Origin: GCA-002733465 sp039969155
GTDB taxonomy: Bacteria; Pseudomonadota; Gammaproteobacteria; Enterobacterales; Kangiellaceae
Direction of reading: 5' to 3'
Length of the DNA stretch: 64,000 nt
NCBI GenBank assembly: GCA_039969155.1
Contig: JBDVOJ010000083.1
Location: forward strand, 1-64,000
The notes under the pieces were generated by a model that was not told the origin of the DNA, ran no database searches, and saw only the letters and a program-made list of their open reading frames with translations. Shown one piece after another: positions 1-9,114 of this stretch (its first letter is position 1; every line of letters starts with the position of its first letter). Made by a program: the position numbers and the translations under genes.

Positions 1-2590
1 TTGTATCGCGATTGGTTCCAGGAAACAGTTCAGTTGAATCCTCGGTTTGATAGGTATGTTTGGTATTAATATTTAGTCGACCAATTTCTAACTCGGTTCG
101 ATAATTGAGTGAGAAGTCCCAGCCTCGATTTCGTTGAGTTGCAATATTAATGAAGTCATCTACAACATTGTTAACTCTGAGATCAACCGGGTCTCTTTCA
201 AATAGATCACAGAGTGGCTCGCTCCCAAAGAACTCAGATGAATAACAGCCGGCTAGTATGTTACCTATACCAAGTTGAGTTATTTCGTTCTCAATCAAAA
301 AATCGAAATAGTCTAAAGACATTTGTAGGTCGATAAATTCAGGTTGCCAAACAAGACCAATACTTTTTGCTGTCGAAGTTTCTGCTTCGACTTTACCTAT
401 TGCCCCGCTTGCTCTTACAGTTGCTGATATGGCTGGAGCATGATTTCCAGGTACTCCTTCCGCGGCACAGTTATCGGCTATCCTTTGCGTTATCGCTCCA
501 GAATCTAAGTTGGTCTGCCAATTTCTACATGGGTCATTTCGTTGACTCGCGAATGAAGTTTGATCAGCTAAATACAGTTCGAACAAGGCTGGCGAGCGGA
601 ATGAAGTGCCTTTCGAAGCTCTTAAACTCACACCACCATACATACCCCAGTTTAGACCCATTTTGTAAGTCAGTTCGCCTCCATAACTATCAACATCTGT
701 ATGTCGAGCTGATAATGTTAAGTCGATAGACTCTGCCAAAGCCGCGTCAGTTATAATTGGGATGTCTGCCTCGGCGAAGAAAGCTTGAGTAGTATCACTC
801 CCTGTCGTTATACCGGCACTACTGGCTCCCCATGCATTTCCGTTTCTCGTTTGAAATCCGGGTGTATCAATTATCTCGTCTTCACGGTAATGGAACCCAA
901 CTGCAACCCCAACCGGGCCTGCATCCAAATCCATAATATCGCCGGTGATAAAACCTTCAATTGAATCTTGAGTATATTCTGTATTCCCAGTGTCGTAGGA
1001 AAACAAAAAGTCACGGACCTCTGAGGAGATATTTCCTGCTAAGAGTTGCGGGTCTAGCCACGGAACATCGACGCATGGAGTGCCATTAACCGAAGTAGTT
1101 GTTCCAGCACACGAACCGCTGCCAAACCAGTTATCTTCAATAGCGTCGTTGAATATGATCGCAGTTTTGTATTCTCCGTCACTTTTTGAGGATTGAAGAC
1201 TAACATCCCAAAACCAGTCACCTAAATCTCCATTTAATCCTGCTACAAACCTGCGGTAGTCAACAGTGATTTCAGAACCCGAATGGTCGGTAATCGCTGT
1301 TGGGCTGAGCCACTGTGCTCCTGTCCAACCAGTAGCTAAAGAGTTCCCTGAGCCAATAAATCCACCCGCAAACGGATTGAAGTTTTCATTGTAAATATAT
1401 GTCCAAAATTGTCGATATCCATTAGATATGGTCTCTCTACGGTTGAAAAGAGCCTCTGCATAAGCCTCCATGGTCTCACCAACATCCATTTTTCCTTGTG
1501 CAAAAATAGTAGCACGGGTCGATTCCGGTACAAATGATTGTAGGTCTTGGAAAGGGTGATCTGCGTTCGCTACCCCATCTGATGTTGGGTCGTACCCGAC
1601 TGGAAACCAGCCTGGAGGAGTCACTAAGTAATCTGGATTGGAGGGATCAATTGCATAAGGGTCAATTTGTCCCCCTAGATTATTGTTATAATCGTATTGT
1701 GCCAAACTGCCTGGGACGTTCCCACCGGCTCCCTGATAGTCGTAGAGCCAGACGTGACCCCAAAGCAAATCGTTACAATGGTAGTCACCTGTAAATGGGT
1801 CGACTGGGTCAGCTCGTTCACCCGAGTCTTTATCAAAAATATATCTCTGGCTACAAGCGAAATAGTCTCTATCACCACGAGCAAGTTCTGACTGTTTGTC
1901 GTAATCAACGGTTACCCTGAACGCAGAACTTTCAAATGTCTTACCCCAAGTACCGTTCATTCGTGAACTTTCGCCACCACTTTCAGATGGTTGATTAGTG
2001 AAGAAGCTTACATTTCCACCATCATCCCATTTAGTGATAATGTTGATTACACCAGCAATGGCCTCTGATCCGTAAAGCGATGATGATCCGTCTTTCAATA
2101 TTTCTATTCTTTCTACAGCTGATAACGGTAGTACGTTAAAGTCAAACGAGGAAACGCCACCGCGTGTCCCTGCAGGACCAGCTCTGCGACCATTCAACAG
2201 TACTAATGTACGATTAGCTCCCAAACCACGCAAAGATAATGTTTGAGCTCCCGTACCACCGTTTTGAACAAATGCAGTGGAAGTGGCTGCAGTGACTTGC
2301 GAAGACCCTGCTGCGATGGTCGTTCTTCGTAATAATTCACCAACAGTGTCGACACCTTGAGAAATTGCGTCTTCGGCACTAATAATTTCAATTGGTTGGG
2401 CTGATGCATAATCGTCCCGTCGTATTCTAGAGCCGACAACGACGATTTTTTCACCTTTATCTTCTGCGCCTTCTTCAGATTCTTCAGCAAAGGTTAATGG
2501 AGTGTGAAGTGCCGCCATTCCAGCGGTTGTGAATAGAATGGAGCGGATGTTTAGAGCTAATTTGCTAGCCCCAAATTCTTTTTCAGTCAT
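1..2590 (-). CDS. TonB-dependent outer-membrane receptor (3' end outside window)
   Basis: The reading frame is open from an ATG at 2590 to the left edge, 863 codons, so the C-terminal end of the barrel is missing. A GGGAG ribosome-binding site precedes the ATG. An N-terminal signal-like segment (about residues 13-32) leads to an acidic stretch and a TonB-box-like region, KIVVVGSRIRR. The plug domain follows, with the motifs LRGLGANRTLVLLNGRR and DGSSSLYGSEAIAGVINI. A long beta-barrel has FRSPALFELYL-type strands and paired cysteines. The family imports large ligands using TonB-ExbBD energy; the ligand here is unknown. It is divergent from the receptor at 2932 and shares a 341-bp promoter region with it. 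Confidence 0.93.
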   Translation of the reverse strand, partial: MTEKEFGASKLALNIRSILFTTAGMAALHTPLTFAEESEEGAEDKGEKIVVVGSRIRRDDYASAQPIEIISAEDAISQGVDTVGELLRRTTIAAGSSQVTAATSTAFVQNGGTGAQTLSLRGLGANRTLVLLNGRRAGPAGTRGGVSSFDFNVLPLSAVERIEILKDGSSSLYGSEAIAGVINIITKWDDGGNVSFFTNQPSESGGESSRMNGTWGKTFESSAFRVTVDYDKQSELARGDRDYFACSQRYIFDKDSGERADPVDPFTGDYHCNDLLWGHVWLYDYQGAGGNVPGSLAQYDYNNNLGGQIDPYAIDPSNPDYLVTPPGWFPVGYDPTSDGVANADHPFQDLQSFVPESTRATIFAQGKMDVGETMEAYAEALFNRRETISNGYRQFWTYIYNENFNPFAGGFIGSGNSLATGWTGAQWLSPTAITDHSGSEITVDYRRFVAGLNGDLGDWFWDVSLQSSKSDGEYKTAIIFNDAIEDNWFGSGSCAGTTTSVNGTPCVDVPWLDPQLLAGNISSEVRDFLFSYDTGNTEYTQDSIEGFITGDIMDLDAGPVGVAVGFHYREDEIIDTPGFQTRNGNAWGASSAGITTGSDTTQAFFAEADIPIITDAALAESIDLTLSARHTDVDSYGGELTYKMGLNWGMYGGVSLRASKGTSFRSPALFELYLADQTSFASQRNDPCRNWQTNLDSGAITQRIADNCAAEGVPGNHAPAISATVRASGAIGKVEAETSTAKSIGLVWQPEFIDLQMSLDYFDFLIENEITQLGIGNILAGCYSSEFFGSEPLCDLFERDPVDLRVNNVVDDFINIATQRNRGWDFSLNYRTELEIGRLNINTKHTYQTEDSTELFPGTNRDT

Positions 2591-2931
2591 TGGATTCTCC
2601 CTGGTTAAGGTTAGTTAGAAACTTGTAAAGTTATCTTCAATACATAGTTTCAGGTTTGATACTAGCACAGCTAATAAGCATAGATTAACTACAACTTGTG
2701 TAATAGTTACATATCTAGCGAAGATCCTTTAGAAAGAGGGGTATCTCATTGAAATTCAATAAAATTTCAATATGCGCTTTGGTCTATATTTCATAAATTT
2801 TGTGTGAATTTGACGTAGCACTAATTGTTGTTCACAAGATACTGCTAATTTGCGTGTTTCTCATGTAGACTATTGCCAACTTTTAAGCTGAAAATAGTTA
2901 TAACAAGTTCTTTAAATGGAATGTATGGTCG
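2591..2931. promoter_or_regulatory. Divergent promoter region between two TonB receptor genes
   Basis: This 341-bp A+T-rich gap separates two receptor genes that diverge from it, so it must hold promoters for both. I see no convincing sigma70 pair. The clear structure is a direct repeat, TTCAATA at 2755 and again at 2766, exactly 11 bp apart. Just left of it lies an inverted TTGAAA. Confidence 0.5.
2755..2772. promoter_or_regulatory. Candidate operator: TTCAATA-N4-TTCAATA direct repeat
   Basis: Two identical 7-bp units separated by 4 bp, the 7-4-7 geometry of PhoB boxes. The same half-site and spacing recur at 5753, 8638, 13500 and 46353. The regulator is inferred to be one of the OmpR-type winged-helix proteins encoded nearby. 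Confidence 0.45.
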
Positions 2932-5604
2932 ATGCTTCAAACATATCTCAAAAGACATAGGCAAAATTCGCGAATTACAACAGTAGCTAAGCTAATTTGT
3001 GTTTGTTTTCCGGTTAGTTGCTCTGCAGTATTTGCTTCAGAGTCGGAGAATAAAGATGTTGTAGAACAAGCTCAAAACAACGTTGTGATCACCGGATCTA
3101 GGATTAAGAAAGTAGATATTGAAAACTTAACGCCAATTTTTAGTATTGACCGAGAAGAAATAGATAAATTGGGCTATGCCAATGTTAAAGATGTAATCGA
3201 TAACATGACCCAAAATTCGGGTGGGACTTTTGACAATAGTGCGACCTTTGGTTTCACACCAGGTGCTTCAGCGGTTAATTTCAGAGGATTAGGGTTTGGA
3301 CAAACTTTAACCTTAATCGATGGTCGGCGCTTACCAATCTATCCGATTGGCATTAATGGCACCACCAACTTTGTCGATCTGTCTTCCATTCCTATGGCTT
3401 TTGTAGAGAGAATTGATGTTTTAACCGACGGTGCGTCTGCGATTTATGGTAGTGACGCTGTTTCTGGAGTGATTAACGTTATTACCCGTAAAGACATAGA
3501 AGGAATTTCTTTAAACTTTAGAACGTCAACAACGACCGACGGAGGGTTCGATACTCAGCGGTTCAATTTGCTCACAGGCGCGAGAAACGGTGATACCCAA
3601 CTAGATGTCATTTTAGATTATTGGGTACAAGATCCTTTGTGGGCGAAAGATCGCGATTATGCAGATTCTGATGTAGCTAATTCGAGAGGCCAGTATAGTT
3701 TTGGCGGTGCTTCGTTTGTGGGTCTGCAAACCGGTAATATATACCAAGATCCAAATTGTGGAACCGCGGGTGGAGCCTTGCAAGGTGACGGGATTCCAAA
3801 TGTCAGTTTACCAATTTATTCTAGTGACGATCGTTGGTGCGGTTATGACCGGTCACAGTCTCGACAGCTAATAGCGCCACAAGAAAGAATTTCGCTAATG
3901 ACTCGAATACACTATGAGATTAATGATCATTTAGTGTTTTTTAGTCGTTTAGGGTTATCACGTCTTAATACCAGCACACAGTTGGAACCAAACTTCTATG
4001 GTGGCGGCCTTTTCACCGGGTTCGGAAGCTTAGTACCTAATAACGGAGGATTGGTTTTTGCAGGTGCTAACAATAACCCAACCACGGGGTCTGGATTTGA
4101 AGAAGATGGCGTTTTTGTTCGGCGTTTAGTTGAGTTTGGAACAAGGCAAAGCGAACTAAAAAATGATGCCGCTAATATTCTTACAGGATTGAGCGGAACT
4201 TGGGCCAATGGATTATATGATTGGGAGCTAGGATTTTCATATAATAAGACTGAGTTAGACATTGATTCCAATAACATTCATTTAAGTGGCTTAAATGCTG
4301 CGGTGGAAAGCGGTTTAGATTTGTTTAGCCCGATCCCAGAAGAAATTGTTGAATTACTTAGGTTTGACGCTAATCAAAATGCCTACTCGACTAATCGACT
4401 GTTAGATTTCTCCCTGTCAGGTGATCTCGATTTTCAACTGAATAATGGTCCGGTAAAATTTGCTGTCGCTTTTGAACAAGTTAAAGAAAGCTATAGTGAT
4501 CGTCCTGATTCAACCATTCTTAACGGCGATGGATTTGATGGTTCTTCTGCTGGTCGAGGAGAACGAGATCACTTAGGAATCGGTGGAGAGCTTAACTTTC
4601 CGTTTGCTGAAAATTTTGATTTAAACATAGCTCTCAGATGGGATGACTATGATGACGATTCCGATGTTGGTAGTGCTTTTAGTCCAAGGCTGGCTATGGC
4701 TTATAGCCCCGTTGAAAATTTGTTGTTTAGGTTTTCTTGGGGGAAGAGTTTTCGAGCTCCAGACATGCAAAGACTATTCGGCGGAGAGACTCGTGGATTC
4801 AACGACATAGTCGATCCAGAGTTTGGAGGAGTGGTGGTTCAGTCTGTTCCTACGGTGACCGTTTCAAATATCGATTTGAAAGAAGAGCGAGGAACCAATA
4901 TTAATTTGGGTACAGTTTGGCAATTGTCGGAGGACTTCGATCTATCTGTTGATATTTTTGATATTTCTTTAGACGATGTAGTGGCCGCTCCGTCATCACA
5001 ATTCATTGTCAACGCCTGTTCCGAATTTGACTTACTTTGTGATTTAGTCGTTCGCGACTCTGCGGGTACTCTCAATGGGATGGATGCGCTAATAATTTCT
5101 GGGCCAGTCAATTTTGCTAAACAGGAAACTCGAGGTATCGATTTTACTGGGAACTACCGCTGGCAAAATGACTTAGGTAAATGGAATGCCCGGTTAATGA
5201 CAACCTGGATAAACGCATTCTATTTTCAAGCCGTTTCAGGAATACAAAAAGTTGAAAATATTGATTTGGGTGTTTTCCCAGAGTTCAGAACCAACCTGAT
5301 GCTAGATTGGCAAAAAGAATCATTGGGGGCGACAGTAAGAATTAGTTACATCGATGAGATTGCGGGTAGTTTTTGTGTTGTTTGCTCTAAAGACCAATAC
5401 ATCAGCTCATGGCTAAGTCTTAATGCCAACTTTAGGTATAACTTCTCAGAGCACTCGCGAGTAAGCTTGGGAGTTAATAATATCAGCAATCGAGAACCAC
5501 CACAGGATCCAACTCAAAATAATTGGCCTTGGTATACAAATTCAGGTAGTTACTACAACGCTGCTGGTAGAGAAATTTACCTTCAATTAGACACTCGCTT
5601 TTGA
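2932..5604 (+). CDS. TonB-dependent outer-membrane receptor
   Basis: 890 residues. A basic N-terminus and a hydrophobic signal segment (about residues 18-36) lead to the TonB-box-like NVVITGSRIKK near residue 51. The plug follows, with FRGLGFGQTLTLIDGRR and DGASAIYGSDAVSGVINVI, then the barrel and a terminal aromatic residue (RF at the end). A cysteine pair, CVVC, lies in a late extracellular loop. It is a close paralogue of the receptor at 10651-13398: they share plug motifs, a NFYGGGLFTG motif and a DPTQNNWPW motif near the C-terminus. It is not SusC-like, as no SusD partner is present. The substrate is unknown. The next gene on the strand is a winged-helix regulator. Confidence 0.95.
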   Translation: MLQTYLKRHRQNSRITTVAKLICVCFPVSCSAVFASESENKDVVEQAQNNVVITGSRIKKVDIENLTPIFSIDREEIDKLGYANVKDVIDNMTQNSGGTFDNSATFGFTPGASAVNFRGLGFGQTLTLIDGRRLPIYPIGINGTTNFVDLSSIPMAFVERIDVLTDGASAIYGSDAVSGVINVITRKDIEGISLNFRTSTTTDGGFDTQRFNLLTGARNGDTQLDVILDYWVQDPLWAKDRDYADSDVANSRGQYSFGGASFVGLQTGNIYQDPNCGTAGGALQGDGIPNVSLPIYSSDDRWCGYDRSQSRQLIAPQERISLMTRIHYEINDHLVFFSRLGLSRLNTSTQLEPNFYGGGLFTGFGSLVPNNGGLVFAGANNNPTTGSGFEEDGVFVRRLVEFGTRQSELKNDAANILTGLSGTWANGLYDWELGFSYNKTELDIDSNNIHLSGLNAAVESGLDLFSPIPEEIVELLRFDANQNAYSTNRLLDFSLSGDLDFQLNNGPVKFAVAFEQVKESYSDRPDSTILNGDGFDGSSAGRGERDHLGIGGELNFPFAENFDLNIALRWDDYDDDSDVGSAFSPRLAMAYSPVENLLFRFSWGKSFRAPDMQRLFGGETRGFNDIVDPEFGGVVVQSVPTVTVSNIDLKEERGTNINLGTVWQLSEDFDLSVDIFDISLDDVVAAPSSQFIVNACSEFDLLCDLVVRDSAGTLNGMDALIISGPVNFAKQETRGIDFTGNYRWQNDLGKWNARLMTTWINAFYFQAVSGIQKVENIDLGVFPEFRTNLMLDWQKESLGATVRISYIDEIAGSFCVVCSKDQYISSWLSLNANFRYNFSEHSRVSLGVNNISNREPPQDPTQNNWPWYTNSGSYYNAAGREIYLQLDTRF

Positions 5605-5718
5605 TTGCGATGGTAATTATTGAAGGATAAATTTCAAACTTTAAAGCTGAAAAGAATTCTGCATGAAATATCTAATACTTTCGACCAAGCTTCTATCCCA
5701 AATACTCAATTGATGACT

Positions 5719-5746
5719 AAATAACTTGTAAGCAAACAAGTTATTT
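5719..5746 (+). terminator. Hairpin, possible terminator after the TonB receptor gene
   Basis: A perfect 10-bp inverted repeat, AAATAACTTG and CAAGTTATTT, with an 8-base loop, 115 bp after the receptor stop codon. It lacks a long U-tract, so it could be a weak terminator or an operator instead. Confidence 0.35.
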
Positions 5747-5752
5747 ACCTTG

Positions 5753-5781
5753 TTGAGTTTCTGTTGAATCTTCCTTGTAAA
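5753..5781 (+). promoter_or_regulatory. Candidate operator: three TTGAA-like half-sites, 11-bp period
   Basis: TTGAGTT at 5753, TTGAATC at 5764 and TTGTAAA at 5775 start exactly 11 bp apart. They lie about 200 bp upstream of the winged-helix/propeller regulator. The 5605-5976 gap (372 bp) also holds the hairpin at 5719 and the palindrome at 5922, and nothing else I can support. Confidence 0.45.
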
Positions 5782-5921
5782 ACATCTGCTCGAGTTGACC
5801 TTCGTTCTATACCATTTAAGCTAGCCTACAAATAAAATTTGGAATGCTTCCACTGCATCCGATAATCACCTACACATTTACTTACCGTTGGGTAACCTAT
5901 CAACTGATTTTATTAATTATG

Positions 5922-5938
5922 ATAGTTAGTCTAACTAT
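5922..5938. promoter_or_regulatory. 17-bp perfect palindrome before a winged-helix regulator
   Basis: ATAGTTAG, one central T, then CTAACTAT, ending 38 bp before the start codon at 5977. The position suits an autoregulatory operator overlapping the promoter or 5' leader. It could also be a leader hairpin. Confidence 0.4.
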
Positions 5939-5976
5939 TAAAACAGCGCTAATAGCTCTGGGAACTGGGTTTATTC

Positions 5977-8115
5977 ATGAATAGTAGTAAAAACGTCAAG
6001 TTAGGTGTTTTCGAAATAGAGGGATACTTGGTTAACCCTTCTAAGAATATCGTCCAATTTCAAGGAAAAGAATTACCTATTACGCCAAAAATGTTGGCTG
6101 TGCTGAAAGTACTTGTCGAAAACCAAGGTCAAACAGTGTCAAAAGAAGTTTTACTGAATAGCGTTTGGGGAACGACTATTACTACTGATATGGTTTTGAG
6201 TCGCGCCATATCGGATCTGCGCAAATTGTTTGATGATTCCGCAAGAAAACAAGAATTTATTTCCACGATAAGTAAACAAGGATATTGTCTGAACAAGCAA
6301 GTAATATGGAATTGTCAGCAACGCAAAAGTCATTCAAATAAAGTATTTGCTAGTATCTTGGCTCTATCGCTTTCAATCTTCCTAATTTTAATTTCTCAGG
6401 TAGATACCAAGGACGACTCTGCATTTTCCTTAGCACTTTTATCTGCGCCCCGTTTAAAAAATATTACTGCCGATAAAATTGACCAGAGATATGCCAGATT
6501 TAGTCATGACGGAGAGAAACTAGCCTACTTAGAGAAAGCTAACCATAATCTAAAGGTTATAGTGAGAGAGCTTAACGACGATAAAACTATCACGGTTAAA
6601 GAGTACATCGATCGTTCGGACATTTTGGCTGTAAACTTTGCATTTTCGGCCGATGGAAGCCAGTTGGCAATTAAACAACTCAATTCAAATAACTGTAGCA
6701 TTTCGATTGTTCAACTAAGCAATTTAGAAGAAAAAATGCTTAATGTTTGTCCGGAATCGCCTATAGCAAGTATTGACTGGTTTCCCAATAGTTCTGATCT
6801 GCTAGTGACGAATTACGATAAAGATACACAAATTGTCGGGTTATCAAAAATTAACATAGACTCGGAGCATATTAGTCACTTCAAAATAGAACATAATGAA
6901 CCTTTCGGCCTACTATTTCCCAGAATCTCTGAGTCTGGGCAATCTATTTTGTTAGTTTCAATTGAGCCTAGGTCGGATCTGTGGGGAGTGGCGACATACG
7001 ACCTAGGATCGGGCGTATTAGAATTCGTGTTAAAAACTGAACACAAAATAAATCAAGCTGTGTGGCATCAACCCGGAGAATCGATTTTTTATGTCGTAGA
7101 GTCCGGCGGTCAACCTGGCGTTTGGTACTATAACTTGATTGATAAAACGCGCAAACATATCCACACGATCGACCGGAATATCAGGGATCTAGATTTTAGC
7201 TTTCGTAATAATCAATTCGCTTATATTCAAGAAGAGTTTAATCTTGATATTTGGCAGATTAGCTCTGATTCTGAAGGTAATATTATAGATAAGCCTCTTG
7301 GACTAGCGAGCAGCCAAAACTCCAATCCGAAACTGTCACCAAATGAAAAACACTTGGCGCTATTTTCGAGTGGAAGGGGCCAGCATGAATTATTGATTTA
7401 TGATTTACAGTCGAAAACGGTCGTTCTACGGTACGAAAAAGATCACATGAAATTTGTCGATATTAGCTGGAGTCCCGATAGCCGCTATCTTTTATTAACA
7501 GCATCTGATGAAGATAGGACTAGACTGTTTCAAATAGACAGCAGAACGGGTAATTCCACAGCAATTGAAACTAGCAGTGGCTATAATCCGTTTCGTGGTC
7601 GTTGGTCTACTACAAACAGTAACATCTATTGGTCAGAACAAAGAGATGGTAAGTGGCAACTCGTAGAAAGAGATTCCAATGGCAACCAGCGTGACTTAGC
7701 TGTCGATTTAGAACAAGAATACCTTTTCACTCCAGATGGTTCAGTCTTGTATAAAGAAGGTGGAAACTACCTTTCACAAAACCTAATATTTAGCTGTCGT
7801 TTGGAAGACAATAGTTGCAACTCCCGTAACGATAAAGCAGGCGAGGAAATGATTGTTAGCGATAGGTATCTATCGGGATGGGACTATAAGAATGAGACTG
7901 TTTTTTACACCTTATTTAACACTGAAACGTTAGGGTACATGATGTACCGTATGCCGCTTGCCACTAAGCAAGCACATCCAATGTACTCTCTTGAGCCAGA
8001 AGCCCTCGCTCGAACAACCCAGTTATCTATATCTTCTGATGAGAAGACACTCTATTACACAAAAAAGCAACGAATTAGCTTTGATATCATATTAATGGAA
8101 CAAACTAATACTTAA
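5977..8115 (+). CDS. Membrane-bound winged-helix regulator with beta-propeller sensor
   Basis: 712 residues. Residues about 8-108 form an OmpR/CadC-type winged helix (LAVLKVLVENQGQTVSKEVLL, then a VLSRAISDLRKLF recognition helix and the wing ISKQGYCL). One transmembrane segment lies at about 123-143. The rest, about 160-712, is rich in WD40/TolB-like (PD40) repeats such as ARFSHDGEKLAYLE, ISWSPDSRYLLL and PKLSPNEKHLALFSSG, presumably a periplasmic propeller. This is the ToxR/CadC plan: one protein senses outside and binds DNA inside without a receiver domain. It lies between TonB receptor genes and probably regulates one or more of them. The ligand is unknown. Confidence 0.85.
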   Translation: MNSSKNVKLGVFEIEGYLVNPSKNIVQFQGKELPITPKMLAVLKVLVENQGQTVSKEVLLNSVWGTTITTDMVLSRAISDLRKLFDDSARKQEFISTISKQGYCLNKQVIWNCQQRKSHSNKVFASILALSLSIFLILISQVDTKDDSAFSLALLSAPRLKNITADKIDQRYARFSHDGEKLAYLEKANHNLKVIVRELNDDKTITVKEYIDRSDILAVNFAFSADGSQLAIKQLNSNNCSISIVQLSNLEEKMLNVCPESPIASIDWFPNSSDLLVTNYDKDTQIVGLSKINIDSEHISHFKIEHNEPFGLLFPRISESGQSILLVSIEPRSDLWGVATYDLGSGVLEFVLKTEHKINQAVWHQPGESIFYVVESGGQPGVWYYNLIDKTRKHIHTIDRNIRDLDFSFRNNQFAYIQEEFNLDIWQISSDSEGNIIDKPLGLASSQNSNPKLSPNEKHLALFSSGRGQHELLIYDLQSKTVVLRYEKDHMKFVDISWSPDSRYLLLTASDEDRTRLFQIDSRTGNSTAIETSSGYNPFRGRWSTTNSNIYWSEQRDGKWQLVERDSNGNQRDLAVDLEQEYLFTPDGSVLYKEGGNYLSQNLIFSCRLEDNSCNSRNDKAGEEMIVSDRYLSGWDYKNETVFYTLFNTETLGYMMYRMPLATKQAHPMYSLEPEALARTTQLSISSDEKTLYYTKKQRISFDIILMEQTNT

Positions 8116-8188
8116 GAAAGTTTTATGGAATAAATACTCGATTTTAAATCTATCTTCAGATAATAATTAGTGATGAATATCATGCTCA

Positions 8189-8518
8189 TTAGAGCAAGCA
8201 ATAACCTGCTTTTGGAATTGTGATTATTCTAATTTTATTTTCCCCAAGCGTGTCAAATGCTCGCCGTAATTTACAGATCGTATGAGTGAGAGCTCTTTCT
8301 CCAATGTAGTGATTACCGTTCCATATTTTATCAATGAGCTCTTCTCTTGATACAACCTGATGTTGGCGAGTAGCCAGAATATGGAGGACTTGGTTTATCT
8401 TAAACCTAAGTGCGATATTACTGTCATCGGAAGAGAGTAGTTGAAATGAAGGATTATAGGTTAACTCACCCAGAGAAATGATATTTGTATAAGGTAATTT
8501 GTAAGCTGCATTGTTCAT
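8189..8518 (-). CDS. Single-domain OmpR-type winged-helix protein
   Basis: 109 residues with a GAGG ribosome-binding site before the ATG. Almost the whole protein is one Trans_reg_C winged helix: the core KINQVLHILATRQHQVVSREELIDKIW, a GNHYIGERALTHTICKLRR recognition-helix region, and the wing RIITIPKAGYCLL ending the protein. There is no receiver, transmembrane or ligand domain. It shares the W-x-GN-x-(Y/F)-x-GE-x-A-x-TH-x-IC-x-LR signature with the proteins at 13896 and 14475, so the three form a local paralogue family. It probably acts as a small DNA-binding regulator, perhaps with the membrane regulator encoded convergently at 5977. Confidence 0.8.
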   Translation of the reverse strand: MNNAAYKLPYTNIISLGELTYNPSFQLLSSDDSNIALRFKINQVLHILATRQHQVVSREELIDKIWNGNHYIGERALTHTICKLRRAFDTLGENKIRIITIPKAGYCLL

Positions 8519-8615
8519 AATGATTTCCTCTTTATGATAGAAAACTCGATGGTGGATCTCAATAGAGAGATTTCGTGTCGCGATTTCCAGCTTACGGTCT
8601 GGCGTTCTTTTTTAC

Positions 8616-8655
8616 CTGAAATTCACTTTGTATTTTGTTGAAATTGAGTTGAACC
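8616..8655. promoter_or_regulatory. Candidate operator: phased TTGAA half-sites
   Basis: CTGAAAT at 8616, TTGAAAT at 8638 and TTGAACC at 8649 are in 11-bp register, with one position (8627) unoccupied. They lie about 100-135 bp upstream of the winged-helix gene that starts at 8518. They could act on that gene or on the rightward sulfotransferase gene. The 8519-9114 gap (596 bp) otherwise holds only the terminator-like hairpin at 8971. Confidence 0.4.
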
Positions 8656-8970
8656 GGATGGCCAAGAAAATTCATCGAGCTTTATGAGTTCATTGGTAAA
8701 AAATCACTGGTAGCTTGGAATTGTTGAACGGGAGATGTAAGTATTTGTTGCAAGAACTGCCAAAATAACGATTAATTTTTGAGTCAAGTGTGAACGAATA
8801 TACATTTTAATATTTTGATAAAAAACGCCAATGTTTATTCAATAAAAATACAAGGGTAGTGAGGTTGTAGTAGAGCGCTAGATGTAGTCTTATATACATG
8901 TAGCTTAGATTTATATTCTCTTTATATTATTTATCGAGTTTACTCAATTTTAAGTTACACCCTGGTTGTT

Positions 8971-9006
8971 AGCCCTCACGATCTGCCGATTGGAGGGCTT
9001 TTTTTT
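8971..9006 (+). terminator. Rho-independent terminator with no gene before it (possible small RNA end)
   Basis: AGCCCTC (8971-8977) pairs with GAGGGCT (8993-8999) and is followed by a run of T. The nearest upstream rightward gene ends at 8115 and a leftward gene intervenes. The terminator therefore suggests a short rightward transcript starting somewhere in 8660-8950. I see no good coding frame there. Confidence 0.55.
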
Positions 9007-9114
9007 GCGTGTAATTCTTCATGCCTGTTTAGATAAATTAGCAACGCCAGAACCTTCTTATGTTAAGCTCTATTATCGCCATAAAAGAAGAGACTTAGAA
9101 AGGTGGATTCGAGG

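Noticed and set aside
367..729. A 120-codon rightward open frame
   Set aside because: It lies antisense to the TonB receptor that is open from 2590 to the left edge, and its translation has no family features.
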